A stretch of DNA of 64,000 nucleotides. Origin: Halomonas gemina (GTDB lineage: Bacteria; Pseudomonadota; Gammaproteobacteria; Pseudomonadales; Halomonadaceae). The stretch is from positions 496,001-560,000 of the forward strand of contig NZ_JAMJPK010000001.1 of NCBI RefSeq assembly GCF_023554995.1, given 5' to 3'. The stretch's first letter is position 1, and each line of letters opens with the position of its first letter. The position numbers were made by a program, and so were the translations under genes. A model generated the notes under the pieces. The model worked only from the letters and a program-made list of their open reading frames with translations. It ran no database searches and was not told the origin of the DNA. Of this stretch, positions 37,601 through 46,753 are shown piece by piece.

Positions 37601-38847
37601 GGCAGCAGTGCCGCCACCTGTTGGCGATGCTCGCCCCCCACACCTGCCGAATCGGCCAGCTCGGCACTCGCCTCTAGCTTCTGCTCCAGCACCGCGACGC
37701 CGGCCTCGAGGGCCTGCTCGGCCTCGGCGAGACGCGTCGCGGCGCGCTGATCGCCGTCTCGCTCGCGGGCCAACTGCTTTTCCTGACGCTCGGCCTGGGT
37801 ACGGCGCTGACGCGCCAGCTCGTCGGCATTGCGCAGCGCCTCCGCCGAGCGCATGGCATCGCTGGCTTCCAGGGTGCGCTGGCGCGCCGCCAGCTCGCGC
37901 TGCTGAACCGCCAGCGTCTCCCGCGACTCGATGAGGGCGTCGCGCGACGCCAGCGTCTGTTGATGGGCCTGGCGGTCGCGGCCGAGCTGCAGGCGAATCC
38001 GCTCATATTCGGCATTGGCGCCGGTCAGCGACTCGGCGCGACGACGCACCGCGATGCCGGCATAGTGGCGATAGTGCCCAAGGAAGGCCTCTACCGCTCG
38101 GGCGGTCTCTTCCAGCCCCTGAATCTCCTCGCGATAGACATCCAGGCTGCGATAGGCCTCGGCCACCTCACTGATCAGCCCGCGCCCCAGCGGCGGCAAG
38201 GCGTCGCTGAGCGCCTGGGAGAGGCGATTGGGGTCGGGCTTCTTGGCCAGCTGCGGCTGGCGCAGCTGCAGCAGCAGGTCGAGCAGGGCGCCATAGCGCT
38301 GCTCCCCCAGCCGGAAGAGCCGTTCGTCGATGGCACGTCGGTAGTCCGCGGCGCGATCGAAGAGCTGGCCAACGCTGCCCAGGGCCTGGCTCAGCCGCTC
38401 GCGGCTGAGGCTGCGGCCATTCTCGATCAGGAAGAGGTCGCGCCCCACGCGCTGCGGCGTGGTGAAGAACCAGGAGCGCACCGGTCGCCCCGCCACCGCC
38501 TTGAGGCCGCAGCCCAGCGTAAAGGTCTCGGGTCCCTCATCCCCCTGGCGGCCGAACTCCAACCAGGTATAGCCCAGTCGCTCCTGGTATTCGCCCACCA
38601 GCAGGTTCCACTCCATGCGCTTGGCACTGTCGCCGTCGGGTTCCACCCGCGAGGGAATCAGCTGACCATCGAGCAGGAACGGCAGGGTCAGCGCCATCAC
38701 CTTGGACTTGCCGGTGCCGTTGTTGCCGCGCAGCAGCAGCCGGCCATCGTGGAAATGGAAGGTCTCCTCGTCGTAGTAGAAGATCTCCACCAGGCCACAA
38801 CGCAGTGGCTGCCAGCGCTGGCTCTGCGGTTCGGGAAGCTCACTCAT
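34690..38847 (-). CDS. jetC: Wadjet JetC, SMC-like ATPase (TIGR02680)
   Basis: SMC/MukB-like motor subunit of 1385 residues, the expected size for TIGR02680. The N-terminal head has Walker A GNNGTGKS (41-48). The central 200-1100 region is rich in Glu, Arg, Gln and Ala with heptad-like coiled coils, interrupted at about 600-760 by a globular hinge-like part (VGAPLWQLVDFQPSVNERQR). The C-terminal head has signature SGGERALV (from 1253) and Walker B LVMLDEVFAGID with D1287 and E1288. It loads onto and translocates DNA together with JetA and JetB. The stop overlaps jetD. The ATG lies in the last of three tandem 20-bp repeats. Confidence 0.92.
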   Translation of the reverse strand: MSELPEPQSQRWQPLRCGLVEIFYYDEETFHFHDGRLLLRGNNGTGKSKVMALTLPFLLDGQLIPSRVEPDGDSAKRMEWNLLVGEYQERLGYTWLEFGRQGDEGPETFTLGCGLKAVAGRPVRSWFFTTPQRVGRDLFLIENGRSLSRERLSQALGSVGQLFDRAADYRRAIDERLFRLGEQRYGALLDLLLQLRQPQLAKKPDPNRLSQALSDALPPLGRGLISEVAEAYRSLDVYREEIQGLEETARAVEAFLGHYRHYAGIAVRRRAESLTGANAEYERIRLQLGRDRQAHQQTLASRDALIESRETLAVQQRELAARQRTLEASDAMRSAEALRNADELARQRRTQAERQEKQLARERDGDQRAATRLAEAEQALEAGVAVLEQKLEASAELADSAGVGGEHRQQVAALLPAAGSTDAMSPDPGEIDALQQALRQLHRRREEGVTHLNRRLDEVERGEQAFHRVEHEARREEETLASREEEWQAALTARWDAAEALQASWRERFAGLRELTPEDPEALLAELAPWCEHLSGDDPAEAGLLATRDARREGLNQQRHALAQQRRELDAERAELEEELRRLEAGDERTPPAPYTRGEGSRDGRQGAPLWQLVDFQPSVNERQRAGLEAALEAAGLLDAWVLPQGELLAPDTWDTLLAPPVAGVAPQAEASLAGALRADPPEHSPVAVEVIERLLAGIGLGASEAFAWVSSDGAWQLGPLSGRWGKPSAVYIGHAAREAARQRRLTEIHQALEALATQDAEIATALETLAARLKVAEQEWQQRPSAQALRDAHANEAAARRARDTQADRLEQARLALEEARETLEALRGELYQAAEDLRLPAEREPLGRIQAALNDYRLVVSELVQAITTWRQAQRRHGEQHDERQAARETLQQAEWEHVEAEEQAREAEVRRDTLRETMGAEVQELERQLAALQEQSEALALEQREQAQRFETLLGEVARLAETLAHGEQRLTELDQRRAEMIAAFRALVEEGLLRVAAPETFAVEESPASWAADPAVRLARAAAQATADVDASEESWHAHQGRLHEHIKLLTDVLSRGGHDCVAEARDDLLLVRIVFQGRRQDPDALYRQLNDEISQRQALLNARERELLENYLIDEVASHIQERIIGTERDVLAMNRELESRPTSTGMRLRIRWQPLTEGQSAGGMTAPAGLADVCQRLRRQALDAWSPEDREVVGDFLRRRIEEARASDEGGALQEILERALDYRFWHRFVVERHQNGQWRPAYGPASGGERALVITLPLFAAAASHYGSAHADAPRLVMLDEVFAGIDDDARAKSMGLLAQFDLDAIMTSEREWGCYPDVPGLAIAQLVRREGVDAVHVTRWQWDGRRRVRDGLPVSQGREATAETLETSEQGGMDSLF

Positions 38848-38892
38848 GGGGCGGGACGCTCATTCATCGAAAGGGACGCTCACTCATTGAAA
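38833..38892. repeat. Three tandem 20-bp units spanning the jetB stop and jetC start
   Basis: On the coding (minus) strand the units share ATGA(G/A)TGAGC(G/T)TCCC: copy 1 at 38873-38892 contains the jetB stop (AATGAGTGA), copy 2 lies at 38853-38872, and copy 3 at 38833-38852 holds the actual jetC start. The copies differ at only a few bases. An ancestral overlapping stop/start of the form AATGAGTGA probably became separated by the duplication. Confidence 0.85.
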
Positions 38893-40136
38893 GAGGACTC
38901 GGCAAGATCGGGTTGAGCATTGTCGGGCGCACCGGGAAGCGAGGGCGTCTGAACGCGGAAGCGCCCCAACGCCGGTAGCGGCACGACGCGCTCACCCTGG
39001 CGTTTTACCAGGCGCAGCGAGGCCAGGCGGGCCAAGGTCTGCCGGGCAAGGCCATGGGCAGCGCCCGGCTCGCACGCAGACTTGCGCCAGTAGCGGCGGA
39101 ATGACGGCTGCCACTCCTGGATCCAGGCCTCGGTCTCCTGGAGAGTGACGCCCTCGGGGCCGGCATCGGCCAGCCGCTCGGCCATGAGCAGTGCCAGGTG
39201 GCCCTCGGTACCCTCGGCCGGCATCTTCTCGTCGGTCAGCTCACCCTCGGGGTCCACCAGCGCCAGGCCCTCGGCACGCACCTCGGCCACCAGGCCCGTG
39301 GCCTGCTGCAGCCGCCGCAGCATGGGGCCGCGCTGATTGGCCAGGTAGGCGGCCTCGTCCTCGTCGAGCTCCTCCCGGTAGACCACCGGGTCATCCAGCA
39401 GCCGCCGCGCGAGGCGGTGACGCAACTCACGGTTGCGCCCGTCGGGTGTGTCCGGCACGAAGGTCTCGCTCAGGGCACGCAATCGCGCGTCCAGATCGAG
39501 CTCATGATCGGCGCCGTTCAGCGCCACCAGGGAGGGACCGCGGGCGGTGACCAGCAGCGCGGAGAGCACGCGCCGGTCGACGTCATATAGGACGTCGCCC
39601 TCCAGGCCACGGCGCAGGAATTGCTCCTCATCGCCGGCCACCCGGACCAGCACGCCCAGCTCCAGCAGCAGACGCACCACGACCACCAGGTCGCGGCGCG
39701 CCTCCTGATGATCCAGGGTGAAGGCCAGGCCAGAGTCTGCGAGCGCCGGGTCGCTCACCGCCTGCCCCAGCCCCTCGCCCAGCCGCCCCAGCGTGATCTG
39801 CGCATCGCCACGCTCGAGGTCGGCCAGCAGCAGGCAGAACAGCGCATAGCGTCGGCGGTTGAAGGTCCTGCGCTGGGTACCGCGGCCCACTGCCGCCGGG
39901 CGGGTGGAATCGCCGAGATCGGCGGGGCGCTTGTGCAGCCGCACGAAGTCACGCTCGCTCTGCAGGTGCCAGCCGGCCTCCCGGGCCAGCCAGTCGCGTA
40001 ACGTCGCCGCATGGCGGCGAATCAGGGGGAAGGCGGCGTCATCGCTGCGAATCAGCGGCCGGGCCAACAGCGCCCGCAGGGCGCGACGCTGCTCCTCCTG
40101 GCGCTGGCGCGTCAGGGCATCGCTCAGCTCGTCCAT
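38880..40136 (-). CDS. jetB: Wadjet JetB (DUF2398, TIGR02678)
   Basis: KITE-like accessory subunit of the Wadjet SMC complex, 418 residues. The family is recognised from RALLARPLIRSDDAAFPLIRRH, FVRLHKRPADLGDST, RRRYALFCLLLADLERGD and the VVRLLLELGVLVRVAGDEE winged-helix region, then DVLYDVDRRVLSALL. It follows jetA with a 13-bp overlap, so the two are translated from one message. JetB bridges the JetA kleisin and the JetC heads by analogy with MukE/MksE. The C-terminal 100 residues (EGVTLQETEAWIQEWQPSFRRYW) form another predicted winged helix. Confidence 0.88.
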   Translation of the reverse strand: MDELSDALTRQRQEEQRRALRALLARPLIRSDDAAFPLIRRHAATLRDWLAREAGWHLQSERDFVRLHKRPADLGDSTRPAAVGRGTQRRTFNRRRYALFCLLLADLERGDAQITLGRLGEGLGQAVSDPALADSGLAFTLDHQEARRDLVVVVRLLLELGVLVRVAGDEEQFLRRGLEGDVLYDVDRRVLSALLVTARGPSLVALNGADHELDLDARLRALSETFVPDTPDGRNRELRHRLARRLLDDPVVYREELDEDEAAYLANQRGPMLRRLQQATGLVAEVRAEGLALVDPEGELTDEKMPAEGTEGHLALLMAERLADAGPEGVTLQETEAWIQEWQPSFRRYWRKSACEPGAAHGLARQTLARLASLRLVKRQGERVVPLPALGRFRVQTPSLPGAPDNAQPDLAESSFNE

Positions 40137-41674
40137 GCGCCCTCCTCCAAATCGACGATCTCGAGCCGATAGTCACGGCCGCTCAGGGCACCGGCGTCGG
40201 TGCGGATGGTCGCGGCGGTCTCCGGCCCCAGCGGGCTCAGGGTGATCCGCAGGCCGCCGTCCCCTGTGGTAGTGGTGACAGGCGCGTCGTCGCCCTGGCC
40301 GGCCGCAAGGGCATCCCCCAGCAGGTTAAGCAGCAGGCGAAAGGCACCCTCATTCAGCTCCCCCAACTCGGAGAGCCGCGCGGCGCCACGTTCCACGAGC
40401 TGGCGCCGCGCGGCTCGGGCAGCATGAGCCTCCTCAGCCAGCTGGCGGGCCAGAAGCTCGCGCTCCCGGGCGCGACTGCGCAGCTTGGGCGGGGCGCCGG
40501 CCTTCTGATAGCTGCCGGTGGCCCTCAGCCGGGCCTGCACCTGCATGCCCGGTGCCTCGGCCCAGGGCGTGCTGGCCGGCACCGGCGTATGCTGCCACTG
40601 CTCGGCGGTCTCGGCGTCGATCACCAGGTGGCGGGCAGGCGACAGGCCGAAGGCGGTGCGCCACAGCCGGTGGGCCTCACCATCGTTGTCACACTCCAAG
40701 AACCAGCGCGCCAGGGTACGGAAATCCGCCGAGCGGTCGCTGCGTGCCATGCGCCGCTCATTGAGTCGAGCGACCATCTCCAGCAGCTGGGTCACGGCGC
40801 GCCGGGCACTGCTGCGCAGCAGCCGGGCCTGGGCCTGACGTCCCGGCTGGTCGAGAAACCAGGCGCGCAGCCCCGCCCAGTGGCCGTGCCAGCGCCGCCA
40901 GGCCTCGGCAAAGGCGCGCTCGCGCTCTTCACCGTCACTTGCCGACTCGCCGGGCGCCAGGTCGGCCAGCTCCCGCTCGGCTGCCTGACGCAGCAACCGG
41001 TTCACGGGGGGCTCACCATTTTCTCCGTTGACCTCCAGGGCACGGATCAGCTCGGCGATCTCGCCGGAGGCGGTCGTCAGGTCGCCGAGGAAACGCTCGA
41101 TGTAGCCGATCACCCGCTCCTTGTAGAGCAAGAAGGCGTCGGCATCGCTGTCCTGGCTCTCCAGAGAGCGGTTCAAACCGGTCATGAAGGCGCGAGCATT
41201 CTCGGCCAGGTCGGAGAAGACACCGGCCAGGTCACGCAGAAGTAGCTGGCTATCGGTCGCGCTCGGCGCCTCGCTCTGCGACAGTGCCAGCAGCGCCCTC
41301 AAGCGAGTACGGATATCCTCGAGTGCCACGCTTTGCAGGGCACCTCGCCGCGCCAGTTCCTGATCATAGGTGGCCAGCGCGGCCTCTACCGCCTCGCCCT
41401 GACGGGTGATCTGGTAGACATAGAGGGCGCGGTAGTAGTCCTCGACGCTGGTGACCCGGGCGTTGTCGCGCTCGGCGTCCAGATTGCCCCAGGTGACCAG
41501 TTGGGTCAGCGCCACCTGCACGGTGGCCAGTTCCGTACCGCCGATCTGCTGCTGGACATCCTCCGGGCGCAGGTGCACCAGGAAGTGCGACTTGGCCTCA
41601 ACGAAGGCGCGCATCACCTGCCGATAGAGGTCAGCCTTCTCGGCGGTAACATAGCTGAAGGGGGTGTAATCCAA
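40124..41674 (-). CDS. jetA: Wadjet JetA, kleisin-like subunit (DUF2397, TIGR02677)
   Basis: First gene of the Wadjet operon, 516 residues. DUF2397 markers include the N-terminus FSYVTAEKADLYRQVMRAFVEAK, RLEDV-like region YYRALYVYQITRQGEAVEAAL, and SQLLLRDLAGVFSDLAENARAFM. The helical middle and Arg-rich PPKLRSRARERELLARQLAEEA segment match a kleisin that tethers the JetC heads, as MukF does in MukBEF. Its start at 41674 lies just 35 bp from the decayed hipA remnant. No obvious internal damage is seen, so the four-gene system looks complete. Confidence 0.88.
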   Translation of the reverse strand: MDYTPFSYVTAEKADLYRQVMRAFVEAKSHFLVHLRPEDVQQQIGGTELATVQVALTQLVTWGNLDAERDNARVTSVEDYYRALYVYQITRQGEAVEAALATYDQELARRGALQSVALEDIRTRLRALLALSQSEAPSATDSQLLLRDLAGVFSDLAENARAFMTGLNRSLESQDSDADAFLLYKERVIGYIERFLGDLTTASGEIAELIRALEVNGENGEPPVNRLLRQAAERELADLAPGESASDGEERERAFAEAWRRWHGHWAGLRAWFLDQPGRQAQARLLRSSARRAVTQLLEMVARLNERRMARSDRSADFRTLARWFLECDNDGEAHRLWRTAFGLSPARHLVIDAETAEQWQHTPVPASTPWAEAPGMQVQARLRATGSYQKAGAPPKLRSRARERELLARQLAEEAHAARAARRQLVERGAARLSELGELNEGAFRLLLNLLGDALAAGQGDDAPVTTTTGDGGLRITLSPLGPETAATIRTDAGALSGRDYRLEIVDLEEGAWTS

Positions 41675-41709
41675 GATCGCTCCGGTTCACAACAGTGCAT
41701 TCCATCGAG

Positions 41710-42585
41710 TCATGAGCAACATTGTGCACGTTGCAGGGCATACCGGTAACTACCAGTTCTCTGCTTGACGATATGGTGACGCTGCTGCTGAAGCCTGCGC
41801 CAGCCACGCTCGTTCATTCCGGCCTCCATCAGGGCTTGTGGCAAGTCATCCGACGCCAGCAACACCTCCAGCCGCTATGCGAGTGCCCGTATCTCGCGCC
41901 TGACGAGCGCGTAACTGAATCGGCACTCCCTAGCAAAGGCCTGCCAGTCTCGCGGCAGAAGCTGCTGAGAGTTGGCTTGCTCGCCAATGGTGAAAGCCAG
42001 ATCCGGGTGGCAGCCCAGTACCAGGGTGCCTACGAGATCATAGGCCGGAGCGTCCCGCCAGCGGCCTCGATCATCCTGGAGGAGAGAGATATTCTTGGCA
42101 TGTCCGTCGGTGTTACCCACCAGCACGTTGAAGAGCTGCCAGCGCAGCAGATGGAGTACCGAGGCGGCATTCGGCCGGCAGGCGTGTCGAGCCGTCGCGA
42201 TGCACTGCGCGAAGCGCGCCCCGCTGAGCACCTGATACTTGTCGATGCGCGTCTCCCATGGCCTGGCAGAAATCTCCTGGTGGATTCGGCGCAGCCCGGT
42301 CGTTCCGATGCCCTCCCTGTCGTAGCGCTCCACGAGCAGATACCCGTGCCCTGCTATCTCGCTAGCCGTGGTGAGCGGACACTCCAAGCCGGCCAGCCGG
42401 GCAAGGGTGTTCAGGAACAACTCGTTGAGGATGACCAGGTCGCGGCCATCGACGGCGAACTTGAGGATATAGGACGGGGGCGTGCTTCTCCCGTGCAACT
42501 TGATCACGCCACCCTCGACCAGCACCGGGATCTTGTCCTGGGCGCCCGCCAAGGACAGACGCGGAGGAACGGCATCGCCCATCAT
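41710..42585 (-). pseudogene. Decayed hipA kinase remnant
   Basis: The frame begins directly at the HipA C-terminal domain (RLSLAGAQDKIPVLVEG); the N-terminal subdomain of about 130 residues and any hipB are missing. Kinase residues are still readable in VGNTDGHAKNISLL and AYDLV. The conserved HQED(F/M)CQ motif is scrambled: frame 0 reads HQEISARP, while the next frame from about 42275 reads DFCQAMGDAH, and frame 0 resumes at DKYQ, so two compensating small indels are inferred. An in-frame TAG at 41875-41877 cuts the tail, after which 54 further in-frame codons (RLEVLLASDDLPQAL onward) continue to TGA at 41710. Non-functional is the best reading. Confidence 0.82.
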
Positions 42586-42592
42586 GCCAATC

Positions 42593-42663
42593 TTTTATCC
42601 CGATTGGGAAAATTTCGGTCATTCCAGCAGTTCGGCCGGGTATTTTTCGCTACCGGGAAAATA
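42593..42663. promoter_or_regulatory. Two AT-rich dyads upstream of the hipA remnant (possible HipB operators)
   Basis: TTTTATCCCGATTGGGAAAA (from 42593) and TATTTT...AAAATA (42641-42663) are imperfect palindromes about 49 bp apart that share the direct repeat GGGAAAAT (42606 and 42655). E. coli HipB binds TATCC-N8-GGATA, to which the first is similar in style but has a shorter spacer. They probably are leftovers of the autoregulated hipBA promoter. Confidence 0.4.
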
Positions 42664-42697
42664 AAAAAACGCCAGGCACCCTTGCGGGGCCGGACGT
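42663..42697 (-). terminator. Rho-independent terminator of cysS
   Basis: Reading the minus strand after the cysS stop, an imperfect GC-rich stem (ACGTCCGGCCCC pairing with GGGTGCCTGGCGT, loop GCAA) is followed by a run of seven T. It insulates the glnS-cysS transcript from the hipA/Wadjet region. Confidence 0.8.
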
Positions 42698-42719
42698 CTT
42701 CCAGCTTAAAGCTTATGGC

Positions 42720-44132
<1,413 letters not shown>

Positions 44133-44133
44133 A

Positions 44134-45831
44134 TCAGCCCTTCTTCCTGTCCTGCTCTTTCTTCTGCATCCGGGCCCAGCTGTCCTTGAGGCCCACGGTG
44201 CGGTTGAACACCAAGCGGTCGCCATGGCTGGCATGGCGGTCGGCACAGAAGTAGCCCACGCGCTCGAACTGGAAGCGGCTCTCCGGCTCGGCGCCCGCCA
44301 GGCTCGGCTCGCCGATCGCCTGCACGGTGACCAGCGACGCGGGATTGAGGTGCTCGAGGAAGTCGGCATCCTTGTCCTTGTCGGGCTGCTCCTCGAGGAA
44401 GAGGTTGTCGTAGAGACGCACCTCCATGGGCACGCCGTACTCGGCGCTGACCCAGTGGATCACGCCCTTCACCTTGCGCCCCTCGGGGTTTTTGCCCAGG
44501 GTGTCGAAGTCCACCGAGCAGCGCAGTTCGCTGATCTCGCCGGCGGCGTCCTTGATCACCTCGTCACAGCGGATCACGTAGCTGTTGCGCAGGCGCACCT
44601 CCTTGCCCGGTGCCAGGCGGAAGAACTTCTTGGGCGGCTCCTCCATGAAGTCGTCGTGATCGATATAGATCTCACGCGTCAAGGGCACCTTGCGCACCGC
44701 CATGTCCTCGCGGGCGGGATGGCCGGCAACCTCATAGACCTCCTCGAACTCTTGCGGCACGTTGGTCAGCACGACCTTGAGCGGCTTGAGGACGGCCATG
44801 GCGCGCGGGGCATTGTCCTCGAGGTCCGAGCGGATGGCGTGGTAGAGCATGGCGATATCCACCAGGCCGCCATCGGCGCGGGTGACGCCGATCATCTCGC
44901 AGAACTTGCGGATCGAGGCCGGCGTATAGCCACGACGCCGCATGCCGGAGATGGTCGGCAGGCGCGGGTCATCCCAGCCATCCACGATGCCCTCGTCCAC
45001 CAGCAGCTTGAGCTTGCGCTTGGAGGTCAGGGTGTAGTTCAGGTTGAGCCGGGCGAACTCGATCTGGCGGGGCTTCGCCGGCACCGGCAGGTTGTCCAGG
45101 AACCATTCGTAGAGCGGGCGGTGATCCTCGAACTCCAGGGTGCAGATCGAGTGGGTCACGCCTTCGATGGCGTCCGACTGGCCATGGGTGAAGTCGTAGG
45201 AGGGGTAGATCTTCCACTTGTCGCCGGTCTGGTGGTGGCTGGCGTGGCGGATACGGTAAAGGATCGGGTCGCGCAGGTTGATGTTCGGGGAGGCCATGTC
45301 GATCTTCGCCCGCAGCACCTTCTCGCCCTCGGCGAACTCGCCGGTGCGCATGCGCTCGAGCAGGTCGAGGTTCTCGGCCGCACTGCGCTCGCGATAGGGG
45401 CTCGGCTTGCCCGCCTCGGTCAGGGTGCCGCGGTACTCGCGGATCTCGTCCGGCGAGAGGTCGTCGACATAGGCCTTGCCCTCGCGCACCAGGTGCTGCG
45501 CCCAGGCATAGAGCTGGTCGAAGTAGTCCGAGGCGAAGCGCACCGGACCCGCCCACTCGAAGCCCAGCCAGTGAACGTCCGCCTTGATGGCATCGATGTA
45601 GGCCTGCTCCTCCTTGGCCGGGTTGGTGTCGTCGAAGCGCAGATGACAGTCGCCACCGAAGTGCTCGGCGAGCCCGAAGTTCAGACAGATCGACTTGGCG
45701 TGGCCGATATGCAGAAAGCCGTTGGGCTCCGGCGGAAAGCGGGTCACGATCTTCCCGCTACGACCGGCCTCGATCTCCTCGCGGATCTGGTTGCGGATGA
45801 AATTCGGCGCGCTGGTGGTGTCGGTGGACAT
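44134..45831 (-). CDS. glnS: Glutaminyl-tRNA synthetase
   Basis: Class I synthetase charging tRNA-Gln, 565 residues. The signature [24 protein letters not shown] contains HIGH, and [11 protein letters not shown] is the KMSKS equivalent. The beta-barrel anticodon-binding region at about 340-540 is complete ([39 protein letters not shown]). Upstream is a 330-bp gene-free region with a structured repeat. The presence of glnS agrees with a gammaproteobacterial origin. Confidence 0.96.
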   Translation of the reverse strand: MSTDTTSAPNFIRNQIREEIEAGRSGKIVTRFPPEPNGFLHIGHAKSICLNFGLAEHFGGDCHLRFDDTNPAKEEQAYIDAIKADVHWLGFEWAGPVRFASDYFDQLYAWAQHLVREGKAYVDDLSPDEIREYRGTLTEAGKPSPYRERSAAENLDLLERMRTGEFAEGEKVLRAKIDMASPNINLRDPILYRIRHASHHQTGDKWKIYPSYDFTHGQSDAIEGVTHSICTLEFEDHRPLYEWFLDNLPVPAKPRQIEFARLNLNYTLTSKRKLKLLVDEGIVDGWDDPRLPTISGMRRRGYTPASIRKFCEMIGVTRADGGLVDIAMLYHAIRSDLEDNAPRAMAVLKPLKVVLTNVPQEFEEVYEVAGHPAREDMAVRKVPLTREIYIDHDDFMEEPPKKFFRLAPGKEVRLRNSYVIRCDEVIKDAAGEISELRCSVDFDTLGKNPEGRKVKGVIHWVSAEYGVPMEVRLYDNLFLEEQPDKDKDADFLEHLNPASLVTVQAIGEPSLAGAEPESRFQFERVGYFCADRHASHGDRLVFNRTVGLKDSWARMQKKEQDRKKG

Positions 45832-45925
45832 GTCGGAAAAAACGACCTCTGGTTGAAGGTGCGGGCCTGGCGGCGCGAACGTGGCGAGCCTTGAGCCGTA
45901 TTTGGCAGTGCCTCAGCGAGGGGCG

Positions 45926-46020
45926 CCGGCGGCAGGCCGTAGAGGAGGTCCTACGCCAGGGATGGCGTCGGTAGCGCCCAGGGATGGGTTCACAGCGCCT
46001 CCTCGCAGGCCTGCCGCCGG
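45926..46020. repeat. Structured intergenic repeat element between glnS and ppiB
   Basis: A perfect 13-bp arm pair CCGGCGGCAGGCC (45926-45938) and GGCCTGCCGCCGG (46008-46020), then GTA/GCA bulges, then GAGGAGG (45942-45948) paired with CCTCCTC (45998-46004). The apical loop holds two mini-hairpins that share an AGGGAT loop: ACGCC-AGGGAT-GGCGT and CCC-AGGGAT-GGG. The rest of the 330-bp gap (45832-46161) shows no gene; an AT-rich TTATTATAG patch near 46094 may be the ppiB -10 region. Confidence 0.8.
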
Positions 46021-46161
46021 AACAGCCCGAGCGGTGCCGCCATCGGCAATAGGCCTGGACGCCCTACGCTCGCTTCGCCCATGGAAGCAAAACCGTTATT
46101 ATAGCGCCACAGCCATGGGCAACGCCAAGGCAACGCCCCTTTAGCGCACAGGAACTTATCG

Positions 46162-46668
46162 ATGATCGTACTGCAGACCAATTTCGGCGATATCTCCATC
46201 GCCCTGAACCACGACGAGGCCCCCAAGACCGCCGCTAACTTCGAGCAGTACGTGCGCGACGGCTTCTACGACGACACCCTCTTCCACCGCGTGATCCCGG
46301 GCTTCATGGTCCAGGGCGGCGGATTCGACACCGACTTCAACCAGAAGCCGACCCGTGACCCGATCGAGAACGAGGCCGACAATGGCCTGAAGAACACCAC
46401 CGGCACCCTGGCGATGGCGCGCACCCAGGACCCGCACTCCGCCACCGCGCAGTTCTTCATTAACGTCGCCGACAACGACTTCCTCAACCACAGCGGCAAG
46501 AACGTCCAGGGCTGGGGCTACTGCGTCTTCGGCGAGGTGGTCGAGGGCATGGACGTGGTCGAGAAGATCAAGGCCGTGCCCACCACCCGTCGCGGCATGC
46601 ATGCCGACGTGCCCGCCGAGGACGTGGTGATACAGAAGGCCTACGTGAAGGACGAGCCGGAGGCCTGA
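46162..46668 (+). CDS. ppiB: Peptidyl-prolyl cis-trans isomerase B (cyclophilin)
   Basis: Cytoplasmic cyclophilin of 168 residues without a signal peptide. The active site is intact: [16 protein letters not shown] supplies the catalytic Arg, Phe and Gln, and the later [27 protein letters not shown] and [18 protein letters not shown] blocks are canonical. Length equals E. coli PpiB plus a few residues. It precedes lpxH on the same strand, as in E. coli, but a 37-bp hairpin lies between them. Confidence 0.95.
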   Translation: MIVLQTNFGDISIALNHDEAPKTAANFEQYVRDGFYDDTLFHRVIPGFMVQGGGFDTDFNQKPTRDPIENEADNGLKNTTGTLAMARTQDPHSATAQFFINVADNDFLNHSGKNVQGWGYCVFGEVVEGMDVVEKIKAVPTTRRGMHADVPAEDVVIQKAYVKDEPEA

Positions 46669-46686
46669 TCCTCGCCCGCCTTTTCA

Positions 46687-46723
46687 CACGCCCGTCGGGA
46701 CTCTCCAGAGCCAGGCGGGCGTG
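46687..46723 (+). terminator. Hairpin between ppiB and lpxH (possible terminator)
   Basis: An 8-bp perfect stem CACGCCCG/CGGGCGTG encloses a 21-nt loop, followed by ATTCGTTT. The T content is weak, so it may only attenuate transcription into lpxH. Confidence 0.45.
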
Positions 46724-46753
46724 ATTCGTTTCACCGTCTGAACTGGGCCTGCC

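Noticed and set aside
34690..38847. Calling jetC an SbcC or MukB/MksB gene
   Set aside because: The neighbours are DUF2397, DUF2398 and DUF2399 proteins, not SbcD or MukEF, and the head sequences fit TIGR02680.
41710..42585. Reading the short HipA as a HipT kinase of a HipBST system
   Set aside because: No hipS or hipB is present, the conserved HQED motif is frameshifted, and a stop codon removes the tail.
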